A stretch of DNA of 64,000 nucleotides from positions 1 to 64,000 of the forward strand of contig JBLXBZ010000001.1 of assembly GCA_048265185.1 (NCBI GenBank), read 5' to 3'. Below, one piece after another: positions 53,992-62,680 of this stretch (position 1 is its first letter; every line of letters begins with the position of its first letter). The position numbers and the translations under genes are program-made. This stretch comes from JBLXBZ01 sp048265185. GTDB taxonomy: Bacteria; Pseudomonadota; Alphaproteobacteria; Rhizobiales; Stappiaceae. Below the pieces are notes generated by a model. That model had not been told where the DNA came from. It saw only the letters and a list, made by a program, of their open reading frames with translations, and ran no database searches.

Positions 53992-55176
53992 TTAAATTTT
54001 ACGTTTCAACTGGGCTTTTAATTTTCGCAGCTGGCGAACCAACGGCCAAATGCGCTTACTCGACCTGATTCTATATTTTAGCCGGCCTTTGAGTTGAGAA
54101 ATAAACGACAAGATCCGTCCGCGCGTTGTAAGGATGATTCTTATGTCTTGCAAAGGCTCGGGAGACGCCCATGCGGTTTTATAACGTTCTTCTCCGAGGC
54201 CGAAGTCAAACCCTTTGACGTTGCTATGGCAGAGGGCCTTGATCAGCTCGCTAAGCAAGATATCTCCGGGACTGTACAGGGAGAGTTCATTGCTAACGAT
54301 GCTGTTGGCGTAGGCGTAATATTGATCATGGAAGACGCCTCCAAGGTATGTTGCTATGGGTTCCCCATCGAGTAAAAGCGCGTGGATCATGAGATTTTCA
54401 CTGGAGCTGCTGAGCGCGCGGTGAAGGCCCCCTTTTAAGAAATTTTGCATTTGCGAAGATTCAAAGGCGGTGGGAACGCCGGTTGTTTGAGCGCGTATTG
54501 AGCGTTGTTCGAGTAGCGCGTTTAGATACTTATCAGCGGCGTCATTATCATTTGCTTTTGAAAACTCCAGCGTTCCCGATCCCAATGCTTTGAGGCGGTT
54601 CGTTTTAGCGCGCAGCTTTTTTCTGCTTGAAGCGCTGCGACGCTGTTTGTTCAGGGCGTCGAAATCCTCCTTGAGTGAAAATGTGTAAACCGAACTGGGG
54701 GAGGGGCTGACGCTGCTCATTTGCGCGGGGAGGTGGGAGAGTAGTGGGTGAGGGGTTTGGCCGAGTCGCTGCGGGGTGTTGCGGAGTTTCAGAAAATCTA
54801 TTCTCTGTTTCTTGAAGTGACGAATTAGCAGGTCGGAGAACTCAGGCGGCAGAGCGTCTTGCGATGATTGGGAGCGCAAAAAATTCTCGTCCCATAAGCC
54901 GCAATTCTGATTGCCGTCACAATCGCCCATCCATCGCGCCATGCGCAAAGCACGGTTCTGTATGATCATCATAGGCAGGAGAAACACAGGTTGGTGATTC
55001 GAAAAGCCGACGAGGATGAATGGCTGGGTCTTCAGGCTTCGTCCACGGTGTTCATGCCAAAGCGAAAGCCATTCAAAAGTCTGATAAAGCGGGCCGGCGG
55101 CTCGCGCCTCCAACTCTCGCCAAATAGGCTCAACCATTTGAAAATCATCAAACATTTCTAAGTTGAATTTTTTCAT
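53992..55176 (-). CDS. GNAT/FemAB-like acyltransferase (CelD/BcsL type)
   Basis: A 394-residue protein with the Acetyltransf_6 pattern of exopolysaccharide loci. The N-terminus has EPIWRELEARAAGPLYQTFEWLSLWHEH; the core has RKKLRAKTNRLKALGS, LLLDGEPIATYLGG and YSPGDILLSELIKALCHSNVKGFDFGLGEERYKTAWA. Likely transfers an acyl or aminoacyl group to glycan precursors; substrate unknown. AGGGGA precedes the ATG. The gene lies convergent with the Wzc-like gene and divergent from the deacetylase. Confidence 0.85.
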   Translation of the reverse strand: MKKFNLEMFDDFQMVEPIWRELEARAAGPLYQTFEWLSLWHEHRGRSLKTQPFILVGFSNHQPVFLLPMMIIQNRALRMARWMGDCDGNQNCGLWDENFLRSQSSQDALPPEFSDLLIRHFKKQRIDFLKLRNTPQRLGQTPHPLLSHLPAQMSSVSPSPSSVYTFSLKEDFDALNKQRRSASSRKKLRAKTNRLKALGSGTLEFSKANDNDAADKYLNALLEQRSIRAQTTGVPTAFESSQMQNFLKGGLHRALSSSSENLMIHALLLDGEPIATYLGGVFHDQYYAYANSIVSNELSLYSPGDILLSELIKALCHSNVKGFDFGLGEERYKTAWASPEPLQDIRIILTTRGRILSFISQLKGRLKYRIRSSKRIWPLVRQLRKLKAQLKRKI

Positions 55177-55398
55177 GATTCCCCTATTGAGAGATCTTTG
55201 ATGATTTGATTGAATGCGATCTGACTGTTTGTCAGAATTTTGAAATGCGTTGATGTGTCTCTTTTTAAGCCTATAAACGCGTCTTAGGGATATAGTTGTA
55301 AACCTTGGAGGACTCGATCGTCAGTTAATCTAGCGACAGGGTTTCTAACTTCTTGGCTTTATAGGTTGATTGAAGGATTATTGAGGTTTCTCCGGACC

Positions 55399-56502
55399 AT
55401 GGAATTACGGCATGCTATTTTTTCTAAAAGTTGTAATATCCTGAAGTATTCCGGAATGGGAAGCCTATTGGCTCCTATTACGCGAGGGCGGGGGGTGATT
55501 CTCACGCTACATAGCGTGCGACCAAAAGAAATCACAAAAAGATTTGCGCCTAACGCTCATTTGGAAGTTAGTCCGGAGTTTTTCGACCAGACGTTGAGTT
55601 ATATCCGCGCCTCTGGGAACGAAATTCTTTCTCTTTCCGACGCTCTCGAGCGCGCAGGCGACCCAACCTACAATGGTCCGCGCTTTGTCGCATTGAGCTT
55701 TGACGATGGGTTCCGCAATAACCTTGAATACGCTTTGCCTGTTTTGGAGCGTCATAAGGCGCCATTCACGATTTTTCCCACGACCGGATTTATCGACCGC
55801 ACCAGCGAACTGTGGTGGGTCGCGTTAGAGCGTATTGTCGCCCAAAGCGATTTTATTGAAATTCCTTATGGCGCTAAAATGGTTCGCATGGCTTGTGGGA
55901 CACTTGAAGAAAAGAAACGAACATTTTGCCGTGTCTTGTCTTGGTTAAGCGCCGATATGAGCGAGTCGGCGCAGCGCATGGAAGTTCGGCGCATGTCCAA
56001 ACAAATTGGCCTTGAGCTGGAGGCGCTGGCGGATGAGCTGATTTTGTCCTGGTCCGAACTTACGCGTTTGGCGGAGCACCCCCTTGCTGAGGTGGGTGCT
56101 CATACACATGACCATTTCGCGCTGGCGCGCTTGTCTATGGATGAAATGCGCGCTGACGTGCGTAAAGGGCAAAAGCGTCTGGATCGGGAATTGGGGCTGA
56201 CGCCGCGTTATTTTGCCTATCCTTACGGATATGAGGCGGCGGTGGATGCACGATGTCAGAAGTGCGTGCTTGATTGTGGGTTTTCCGCTGCGGTGACGAC
56301 GCGACCGGGCGTGATGCGTAATATTGGGAAAATGAACCGGGCGGCTCTGCCGCGCGTCTCACTGAATGGGCACTTCCAAAATCAGCTCATTGTCGAGCAA
56401 TGTCTGAATGGAACGCCTTTTCCTTTTTATTACGCCGCCCGTTGGGCGCGGCACATGTTCACTTCTGTCCGTTACGGGGAGCGCGCTCCATCCACCAGAT
56501 GA
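55399..56502 (+). CDS. polysaccharide deacetylase family protein
   Basis: About 367 residues of the NodB-homology carbohydrate esterase 4 fold. Motif 1 is ALSFDDGFRNN (metal and base Asp pair), motif 2 is EVGAHTHDHFALA, and YFAYPYGYEAAVDARC is motif 4-like. No signal peptide is obvious, so a cytoplasmic location is possible. Probably removes acetyl groups from amino sugars in the exopolysaccharide. The start is uncertain: ATG 55399 or TTG 55366 (11 more residues). The 3' end overlaps the convergent DUF2842 gene by 44 bases. Confidence 0.88.
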   Translation: MELRHAIFSKSCNILKYSGMGSLLAPITRGRGVILTLHSVRPKEITKRFAPNAHLEVSPEFFDQTLSYIRASGNEILSLSDALERAGDPTYNGPRFVALSFDDGFRNNLEYALPVLERHKAPFTIFPTTGFIDRTSELWWVALERIVAQSDFIEIPYGAKMVRMACGTLEEKKRTFCRVLSWLSADMSESAQRMEVRRMSKQIGLELEALADELILSWSELTRLAEHPLAEVGAHTHDHFALARLSMDEMRADVRKGQKRLDRELGLTPRYFAYPYGYEAAVDARCQKCVLDCGFSAAVTTRPGVMRNIGKMNRAALPRVSLNGHFQNQLIVEQCLNGTPFPFYYAARWARHMFTSVRYGERAPSTR

Positions 56503-56689
56503 TGGCGCCCGCCGGGATGGTCCACAGCAAGCCCGTCACCGCGAAATAGGTGAGCTTCACGCCTGTTGAAGATTGTTGCAGAGTCAAATCGCCGATCACC
56601 ATGGCGGAAAGGGCGTAAACCACCACGAAAACGACCAATATTATCATGCCGATGAATTTCTTGAGGCGAAGGGGCAAGCTGTTCTCCAT
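56459..56689 (-). CDS. DUF2842 small membrane protein
   Basis: A 76-residue inner-membrane protein with two helices (FIGMIILVVFVVVYALSAMVIGD and LTYFAVTGLLWTIPAGAIIWWM), fitting DUF2842, which is nearly restricted to alphaproteobacteria. Function unknown. Convergent with and overlapping the deacetylase gene by 44 bases at the 3' ends. Confidence 0.85.
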   Translation of the reverse strand: MENSLPLRLKKFIGMIILVVFVVVYALSAMVIGDLTLQQSSTGVKLTYFAVTGLLWTIPAGAIIWWMERAPRNGQK

Positions 56690-56874
56690 CTACGCTGGGC
56701 TAAGAAAACGGTATGTGTTGGCGAAAGTAGCCCAGTGGATTTGCGTTCGCCAGCTCGCATGTGCGGCGCTATGCCGCGAAGGGCGAAACGCTGTTTGGGT
56801 TTCCTATACTTGTTTTGCCAGCCATTGGTCTATAACCGATGATGGACTGCACATAAACACCATTGGGTTCAAAT

Positions 56875-57975
56875 ATGCCAGAGCAAGCCTCTTCCAGTTC
56901 TTTCAACCATTCAGGTCAACTTGATACGAACCTTATGCGTGATCGGCGTGCGATACGCTGGTGGCTTTATATGGTGTGCGGCCTTATTTTTCTGATGGTG
57001 ATCGTGGGCGGCGCCACGCGTCTTACGGATTCTGGCTTGTCGATAACTGAATGGAAACCCATTCATGGCGCCATTCCGCCTTTGTCTGCGGCGGAGTGGG
57101 ACGAAGAGTTCGCCAAATATCGTGAAATTCCCGAATATCAATTGATTAACAAGGGAATGAGTCTGGATGAGTTTAAGGGGATTTTCTGGTGGGAGTGGGG
57201 ACACCGCCAACTTGGCCGGTTGATTGGCGTGGCTTATTTCTTCCCGTTTATCTGGTTTTGGGCGCGGGGAAGAGTGGAGCGTCCGTTGAAGCCGAAGCTG
57301 CTCATAGGGTTTGCCCTTGGTGCGGTTCAGGGTGGGCTTGGCTGGTGGATGGTGGCCTCGGGCCTATCGGAGCGCGTGGACGTCAGTCAGTATCGTCTGG
57401 CTATTCATTTGACCATGGCCTGCGTCATTTTCGCCTATCTTTTGGCTATCGCCCGTGACCTTGCGCCAATGAAGCCAGCCTATTCGGCGCTTCCCGAGCG
57501 CTCTGTGGTTTGGGGAGCGGGCGTTGTTTTAGCGCTGGTGTTTCTGCAAATATTCATGGGGGGATTTGTTGCCGGGTTGGACGCCGGGCTCAGTTTCAAC
57601 AGCTGGCCGTTGATGGATGGCCGTATTATTCCTCAAGGCTTGCTGGTCATGAGCCCGAAGTGGCTGAATTTCTTTGAAAATGTGGCGATGGTTCAGTTTC
57701 AGCACCGACTTGGCGCTTATGCTTTGTTTGTCGCCTGCGCCATGTTGACTTATCGCGTTTACATGGTGGAGGGCGCGCGTGAGTTGCGCCCGCTCGCACG
57801 TTTGTTAATGGCTTCAGTGACTGTGCAGGCGTTGTTGGGAATCGCCACTTTGCTTAAACACGTTCCATTTGATTATGCGCTTGCCCATCAAGGCATGGCG
57901 GTGGTGGTTTTGGCCTTTTCGGTCTTACTTTTCTCTGGCGCGCGCAGGGCGCCGAAAACGTTGAATTTACTATGA
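56875..57975 (+). CDS. ctaA: heme A synthase (COX15/CtaA type 2)
   Basis: A 366-residue inner-membrane enzyme that converts heme O to heme A for cytochrome c oxidase. Eight helices; conserved parts are VGGATRLTDSGLSITEWKP, EFKGIFWWEWGHRQLGR, YRLAIHLTMAC, VQFQHRLGAY and DYALAHQGMAV, with the four heme-ligating histidines. ATG 56875 is preferred over a TTG at 56863. A terminator follows at 57988. Confidence 0.96.
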   Translation: MPEQASSSSFNHSGQLDTNLMRDRRAIRWWLYMVCGLIFLMVIVGGATRLTDSGLSITEWKPIHGAIPPLSAAEWDEEFAKYREIPEYQLINKGMSLDEFKGIFWWEWGHRQLGRLIGVAYFFPFIWFWARGRVERPLKPKLLIGFALGAVQGGLGWWMVASGLSERVDVSQYRLAIHLTMACVIFAYLLAIARDLAPMKPAYSALPERSVVWGAGVVLALVFLQIFMGGFVAGLDAGLSFNSWPLMDGRIIPQGLLVMSPKWLNFFENVAMVQFQHRLGAYALFVACAMLTYRVYMVEGARELRPLARLLMASVTVQALLGIATLLKHVPFDYALAHQGMAVVVLAFSVLLFSGARRAPKTLNLL

Positions 57976-57987
57976 TTTATAAATGAA

Positions 57988-58010
57988 AACGGGCGCTGTT
58001 GGCGCCCGTT
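57988..58010. terminator. bidirectional terminator between ctaA and metY
   Basis: AACGGGCGC (57988-57996) pairs with GCGCCCGTT (58002-58010) over a 5-base loop, then CTTATTCTT. Lies between convergent genes. Confidence 0.8.
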
Positions 58011-58028
58011 CTTATTCTTGCGGGAAGC

Positions 58029-59312
58029 TCAGATCGCCGCCAGCGCCTGTTCGAGGTCGGCGATGATGTCCTCAGGATCTTCCAGTCCGATTGAAAGACG
58101 GATCACGTCGCTGGCCGCTCCCGCCGCCGCCTTTTGTTCTTCGCTCAATTGGCGGTGGGTTGTGGAGGCGGGATGAATAATCAGCGAGCGCGTGTCGCCG
58201 ATATTGGCCAGATGCGAGAACAGTTCGACGTTCGACACTACCGCGACGCCAGCGTCATAGCCGCCCTTCACGCCGAAGGTGAAGACCGCGCCGCCGCCCT
58301 TGGGCATATATTTCTGCTGAAGCGCATGGTGCGGCGCGTCTGGCAGTCCGGCGTAATTGACCCAGCTTACTTTTTCATGCGCTGATAGATACTCGGCGAC
58401 CTTGAGTGCATTGTCGCAGTGGCGCTGCATCCTCAAGGGGAGCGTTTCGATGCCGGTGAGCAGCATGAACGCGTTGAAAGGCGATAGCGCCGGTCCCAGG
58501 TCGCGCAAGCCAAGCACCCGGCAAGCAATCGCGAAAGCGAAATTGCCGAAAGTCTCATGAATGACCAGATTGTCATACTCAGGCCGTGGCTGGGTCAGCA
58601 GCGGATAATTTTTCGACGCGGACCAGTCGAAGCTGCCGCCGTCGACGATGACGCCGCCCATGGAATTGCCATGGCCGCCCATGAACTTTGTGAGCGAATG
58701 CACGACGATGTCTGCGCCATGCTCGATCGGACGGCACAGGTAGGGGCTGGCCATGGTGTTGTCGACGATCAGGGGAACGCCTTTTTCATGAGCGATTTTC
58801 GCAATCGCCTCAATGTCCGTGACGACGCCGCCCGGGTTGGCCAAGCTTTCGATAAACACCACGCGGGTGCGTTCGTCGATCTGATCGGCGAAGCTTTGGG
58901 GGGTATTGGCGTCAGCCCATTTCACGTCCCAGCCGAAGCTTTTGATCGAGTGGTTGAGCTGGTTGATCGAGCCGCCATAGAGCTTGTTGCCAGCGACTAT
59001 ATTATCGCCGGGAGTCATCATCGTGTGGAAGCACAGAAGCTGCGCTGAGTGACCGGACGCCACGGCCAGAGCGGCTGTTCCTCCTTCAAGCGCCGCCACG
59101 CGCTCTTCCAGAACCGCGTTGGTGGGGTTGGTGATGCGGGTGTAAATATTGCCGAAAGCTTGCAGGCCAAAAAGCGAGGCGGCGTGGTCGACGTCGTCAA
59201 AAACGAAAGACGAGGTTTGATAAATGGGGGTCGCCCGCGCGCCGGTGGCGGGGTCGGGCTGGGCGCCGGCGTGGATCGCGAGCGTTGAAAATCCGGGGTG
59301 ACCTTGGCTCAT
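58029..59312 (-). CDS. metY: O-acetylhomoserine aminocarboxypropyltransferase (sulfhydrylase)
   Basis: A 427-residue PLP enzyme of the Cys/Met metabolism family that makes homocysteine from O-acetylhomoserine and sulfide. It has FSTLAIHAGAQPDPATGARATPIYQTSSF split over residues 8-40, YTRITNPTN, the PLP Lys in HSLTKFMGGHGN and the C-terminal STTHRQLSEEQ. Length fits MetY rather than MetZ (about 400). ATG 59312 (MSQGHPGF) is 9 bases after AGGAGG. The last of three minus-strand genes after the ECHDC3-like and CoA-binding genes. No SAM-II riboswitch is visible in the 44-base spacer. Confidence 0.93.
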   Translation of the reverse strand: MSQGHPGFSTLAIHAGAQPDPATGARATPIYQTSSFVFDDVDHAASLFGLQAFGNIYTRITNPTNAVLEERVAALEGGTAALAVASGHSAQLLCFHTMMTPGDNIVAGNKLYGGSINQLNHSIKSFGWDVKWADANTPQSFADQIDERTRVVFIESLANPGGVVTDIEAIAKIAHEKGVPLIVDNTMASPYLCRPIEHGADIVVHSLTKFMGGHGNSMGGVIVDGGSFDWSASKNYPLLTQPRPEYDNLVIHETFGNFAFAIACRVLGLRDLGPALSPFNAFMLLTGIETLPLRMQRHCDNALKVAEYLSAHEKVSWVNYAGLPDAPHHALQQKYMPKGGGAVFTFGVKGGYDAGVAVVSNVELFSHLANIGDTRSLIIHPASTTHRQLSEEQKAAAGAASDVIRLSIGLEDPEDIIADLEQALAAI

Positions 59313-59356
59313 GTTCATATTCCTCCTGACTTTGTGAAAATGGGGCGAAATGAGTG

Positions 59357-59908
59357 TCAATCAGCGTCGCTGCTGGATGGCTTCGCAGGCGATCGCGACA
59401 GTCCGCGGTGTTGGAAGCCGCTGCGCAATGTCGGCCGCTTCGACGAAATTACGCGTGAATTCACGCCCGTCCAGCCAATCTCGCCGGAAAGGCGGCCGTA
59501 TTCTATCTTGGGACAACGGTCCATCACGACCTTGACGCCGGCGGCCTCGGCGCGACGAGCCGCCTCGTCATTGCGCACGGTGAGTTGCATCCAGATCACC
59601 TTGGGCGCGGGATGCAGGGTGAGGGCGTCATCGACGATGGCGCCCGCCGCTTCTGAATTTCTGAAAATATCAACCATGTCGATGGCTTCTGGGATTTCGC
59701 CTAGAGATCCATAGACCATCTGACCCAGAAGGGGCTTGCCGGCGATGCCGGGATTGATCGGAAAAACCTTGTAGCCTTTCGCCAGCATGTATTTCAGCAC
59801 GAAATAGGAGGGGCGTGAGGTGTTGGCGCTGGCGCCGACCATGGCTATGGTTTTCACTTCATCAAGAATGAAGCGGATGTAATTGTCTGAATATGAGACA
59901 TGATTCAT
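59357..59908 (-). CDS. CoA-binding domain protein (CoA_binding_2)
   Basis: A 183-residue Rossmann-fold protein with KTIAMVGASANTSRPSYFVLKYMLAKGYKVFPINPG and VDIFRNSEAAGAIVDDAL, matching the YccU/CoA_binding_2 family. A ligand role for CoA is known only by fold. ATG 59908 overlaps the stop of the upstream gene as ATGA, with GGAG 6 bases before it. The C-terminal 40 residues are basic and Ser-rich, longer than usual. Confidence 0.88.
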   Translation of the reverse strand: MNHVSYSDNYIRFILDEVKTIAMVGASANTSRPSYFVLKYMLAKGYKVFPINPGIAGKPLLGQMVYGSLGEIPEAIDMVDIFRNSEAAGAIVDDALTLHPAPKVIWMQLTVRNDEAARRAEAAGVKVVMDRCPKIEYGRLSGEIGWTGVNSRVISSKRPTLRSGFQHRGLSRSPAKPSSSDAD

Positions 59909-60756
59909 TCGCCGCTCCATTCTGGTTTACGCTTTTGAAGAAATGCGTTGATCCCTTCCTCCGCGTCGCGCGCCAGCATGTTCTCCACCATGACGTTTGC
60001 GCAGTGGCGATAGGCCTCGTCAAGCGGCATTTCCACTTGCGCATAAAAGGCTTCCTTGCCGGTTTTCAGCGTCAAGGGCGACTTTGACGCGATTACGTCG
60101 GCGTATTTCTGAACCACGATGTCAAGGTAGTCGGCGGTTACGATGCGGTTGATCAAGCCGAAGTCCTTGGCGGTGGAGGCGTCGACGCTTTCTCCCGTGA
60201 GCAGCATTTCCATGGCTTGCTTGCGGCCCACGTTGCGCGATAAGGCCACCATGGGCGTGGAGCAGAACAGGCCGATATTGACGCCCGGCGTGCAGAATGT
60301 GGCTGTGTCTAACGCAATCGCCAGATCGCAGGAGGCGACAAGCTGGCACCCGGCGGCGGTGGCGACTCCAGTCACCACGGCGATCACCGGTTTTGGATGC
60401 CGGACGATCTGCTGCATGAGAGCTGCGCATTGGTCCATGATTTTAGCGTAATAGGCGCGGCCACGGTCGGCGTCAGCCCGCGCGGCGGTCAGCTCTTTGA
60501 GGTCGTGACCTGCGCAAAAGACCTTGCCTTCCGCGCCAAGAAGAATGACGCGTACGCTAGAGTCGGCGGCGGCCTCTTCCAAGGCTCCAGCGAGGGCGGT
60601 CATCATTTCTTCGGACAAGGCGTTCATTCGCTCCGGGCGCTGCAGCGTCAGACGCAGAACGCCATTGTCCAGACGGCGACCAAGCGCCGGGCGCGGCGCG
60701 GCTTCATCCGTTTTTTCTATAGCGGGCGAATGCCCCTTGACGTCGCGATCAGACAT
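59905..60756 (-). CDS. ECHDC3-like enoyl-CoA hydratase/isomerase family protein
   Basis: A 283-residue crotonase-fold protein. LTLQRPERMNALSEEMM and the oxyanion loop CAGHDLKEL are intact. The two catalytic glutamates of crotonase are replaced: Gln in ATAAGCQLVASCDL and Gly in FCTPGVNIGLFCSTP. This pattern is that of the ECHDC3 group, whose reaction is unsettled, so ordinary hydratase activity is doubtful. ATG 60756 has GGGAG 5 bases upstream. Coupled to the CoA-binding gene; divergent from a thioesterase. Confidence 0.9.
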   Translation of the reverse strand: MSDRDVKGHSPAIEKTDEAAPRPALGRRLDNGVLRLTLQRPERMNALSEEMMTALAGALEEAAADSSVRVILLGAEGKVFCAGHDLKELTAARADADRGRAYYAKIMDQCAALMQQIVRHPKPVIAVVTGVATAAGCQLVASCDLAIALDTATFCTPGVNIGLFCSTPMVALSRNVGRKQAMEMLLTGESVDASTAKDFGLINRIVTADYLDIVVQKYADVIASKSPLTLKTGKEAFYAQVEMPLDEAYRHCANVMVENMLARDAEEGINAFLQKRKPEWSGE

Positions 60757-60884
60757 CTCTGCTCCCATCGTGTCTCTTTTTATGAAACCTTGTAAAGCAG
60801 ATAGGCGGCGGTGTCAGCGTCCAAGGAAAAAATCTGCGGTGCGCTTTTTTCCGGAGATGCGTGGCTGCGTTCGCTATAATAGAG

Positions 60885-60901
60885 TCTCTATATCATAGAG
60901 A
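60885..60901. promoter_or_regulatory. 17-bp palindrome between divergent ECHDC3-like and thioesterase genes
   Basis: TCTCTAT-ATC-ATAGAGA is a perfect inverted repeat, 28 bases before the thioesterase ATG. GTCTCTTT near 60772 and AAAGAGAC at 60903-60910 extend the motif toward both genes. A TATAAT at 60875-60880 could be a -10. Candidate operator for a regulator controlling both genes. Confidence 0.5.
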
Positions 60902-60929
60902 TAAAGAGACATTGAGGGGGGAGGGGATC

Positions 60930-61355
60930 ATGGCGCGAATGATGAACGCGGAAGAAGTGTCGGCCTTTTTGGATGCGGAGTTCCCACAAATTCACGCCGG
61001 CGGGCGCGTTTATTTCATAGATGAAATTCGCGAGCGGGAAGCGTTGGTTCGCGTGCGAGCGGGCGGCGCGCATCTGCGCCCGGGCGGCACGGTTTCCGGG
61101 CCGACGTTGATGGCTTTGGCGGATCTGGCGGCCTATGTGGTTATTTTGGGGACGATCGGTCCCAAAGGGCTTGCGGTGACCACCAACCTCAACATCAATT
61201 TTCTGCGCAAGCCTGAGGCGGGCGATTTGATCGCCACGTGCCGCATTCTTAAACTGGGCAAGCGCCTTGTGGTCACCGAGTGTTCTATCGCGCCGGAGGG
61301 AAGTGAAGAGTTGGTTGCCCATGCGAGCGCGACCTATTCGATTCCGCCTACATGA
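60930..61355 (+). CDS. PaaI-family hotdog thioesterase
   Basis: A 141-residue hotdog-fold thioesterase that hydrolyses acyl- or aryl-CoA. Family parts are HLRPGGTVSGPTLMALADLAAYVVILG with the conserved Gly and Asp, and AVTTNLNINFLRKPEAGDLIA. GGGGAGGGG precedes ATG 60930. Divergent from the ECHDC3-like gene and likely controlled with it; substrate unknown. Confidence 0.9.
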   Translation: MARMMNAEEVSAFLDAEFPQIHAGGRVYFIDEIREREALVRVRAGGAHLRPGGTVSGPTLMALADLAAYVVILGTIGPKGLAVTTNLNINFLRKPEAGDLIATCRILKLGKRLVVTECSIAPEGSEELVAHASATYSIPPT

Positions 61356-61462
61356 GGGTGGCGAACTAAAGATATTTCACCAGTAAAAATGTGGTAATAT
61401 GATACCAATTTTTAAGTTATTGATTTTGCTTATATTTTTTGCGCAAATTTGAATTATTTTTC

Positions 61463-61491
61463 TTGACGGCAAAATGAGTTGCGCGTATTAC
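61463..61491 (+). promoter_or_regulatory. sigma-70-type promoter of rplM-rpsI
   Basis: TTGACG (61463-61468), a 17-base spacer, then TATTAC (61486-61491). Near-consensus housekeeping promoter 82 bases before rplM, preceded by an AT-rich stretch like an UP element. Confidence 0.7.
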
Positions 61492-61509
61492 CTACCTCGA
61501 AATCGAATT

Positions 61510-61535
61510 TTCCCTTTGGCTTGACCTTCAGGGAA
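61510..61535 (+). promoter_or_regulatory. leader hairpin of rplM
   Basis: TTCCCT (61510-61515) and AGGGAA (61530-61535) are complementary across a 14-base loop in the predicted leader. It could take part in autogenous control by L13, known in other bacteria, but that is inference. Confidence 0.3.
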
Positions 61536-61573
61536 GGTTTCGTTCTCTCACAATCCAGAAACGGATCAGTCTC

Positions 61574-62041
61574 ATGAAGACCTATTCTGCCAAAACGGCG
61601 GAGGTCGATAAAAAGTGGATCTTGATCGACGCAGAAGGCGTAGTTGTTGGCCGTTTGGCCGCCTATATCGCTAATGTTCTGCGCGGCAAGAATAAGCCGA
61701 CCTACACGCCTCACATCGATTGCGGTGACAATGTCATCGTCATCAACGCTGCTAATGTTGTTCTTACAGGCAATAAGTACCAGAATAAAAAGTACTATTG
61801 GCATACAGGGCACCCCGGCGGCATCAAAGAGCGCACGGCGCGCGCTATTCTCGAAGGCCGCTTTCCTGAGCGGGTTCTCGAAAAGGCCGTTCAGCGCATG
61901 ATGCCTGGTGGACCGCTGTCGCGTAAGCAGCTTTCGAATCTCCGGATCTACGCCGGTTCCGAACACAAGCAAGAAGCCCAGCAGCCAGTCACGGTTGATC
62001 TGAAGGCGATGAATGCGAAAAACTCCAGGAGGGCTTCCTGA
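61574..62041 (+). CDS. rplM: 50S ribosomal protein L13
   Basis: A 155-residue L13 of the large ribosomal subunit. It has KKWILIDAEGVVVGRLAAYIANVLRGKNKPTYTPHIDCGD (start to about 55), YYWHTGHPGGIKERTA and RMMPGGPLSRKQLSNLRIYAGSEH. Followed by rpsI after 2 bases, the conserved bacterial pair, with a near-consensus promoter upstream. Confidence 0.98.
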   Translation: MKTYSAKTAEVDKKWILIDAEGVVVGRLAAYIANVLRGKNKPTYTPHIDCGDNVIVINAANVVLTGNKYQNKKYYWHTGHPGGIKERTARAILEGRFPERVLEKAVQRMMPGGPLSRKQLSNLRIYAGSEHKQEAQQPVTVDLKAMNAKNSRRAS

Positions 62042-62043
62042 TC

Positions 62044-62520
62044 ATGGCTGATTTACAGTCGCTTGAAGACCTCGGCGGCGCCGTCGCGCCGGATGAGAAC
62101 GCAGCCCCTGTACATGTGCAGAAGCTTGACGCTCACGGCCGCGCTTATGCGACCGGCAAGCGTAAAGACGCTATCGCACGCGTGTGGATTCGCCCAGGCA
62201 CGGGTAAAGTGACGGTCAACAAGAAGGACTACGTCGAGTATTTCGCTCGTCCGGTTCTTCAGATGATCGTTCGTCAGCCTGTTGCGTTGACGGATCGCGT
62301 TGGCCAATACGACATTATCGCAACGGTTTCCGGTGGCGGTTTGTCTGGTCAGGCGGGCGCATTGCGTCATGGCATTTCCAAGGCCCTGACCCATTATGAG
62401 CCTGAGCTGCGCGGCATCTTGAAAAAAGAAGGCTTCCTCACACGCGATAGCCGCGTTGTTGAGCGTAAGAAATACGGTAAGGCGAAAGCTCGCCGGTCCT
62501 TCCAGTTCTCCAAGCGTTGA
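62044..62520 (+). CDS. rpsI: 30S ribosomal protein S9
   Basis: A 158-residue S9. The core is YATGKRKDAIARVWIRPGTGKVTVN, VSGGGLSGQAGALRHGISKAL and the C-terminal RKKYGKAKARRSFQFSKR, whose basic tail reaches the ribosomal P site. The N-terminal extension of about 35 residues is usual in alphaproteobacteria. GGAGGG precedes the ATG. Confidence 0.98.
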   Translation: MADLQSLEDLGGAVAPDENAAPVHVQKLDAHGRAYATGKRKDAIARVWIRPGTGKVTVNKKDYVEYFARPVLQMIVRQPVALTDRVGQYDIIATVSGGGLSGQAGALRHGISKALTHYEPELRGILKKEGFLTRDSRVVERKKYGKAKARRSFQFSKR

Positions 62521-62571
62521 TTTGGGGCCGGGCTTTCCGGCTTTCGATCGAATTGCTCGAGATCAATATTC

Positions 62572-62607
62572 AAAAATGGGCGGGAACCTCGGTTCCCGCC
62601 CATTTTT
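62572..62607. terminator. bidirectional terminator after rpsI
   Basis: A nearly perfect 36-base palindrome (17-bp arms 62572-62588 and 62591-62607) with A5 and T5 flanks, so it works on both strands for rpsI and the convergent permease. Confidence 0.92.
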
Positions 62608-62680
62608 CATTAGAGCTATGGAATTATTGACTGGTCCCCGCCTAATAAGACGGGGAGTGGTTGTGGCGGAGGATCTGTTT

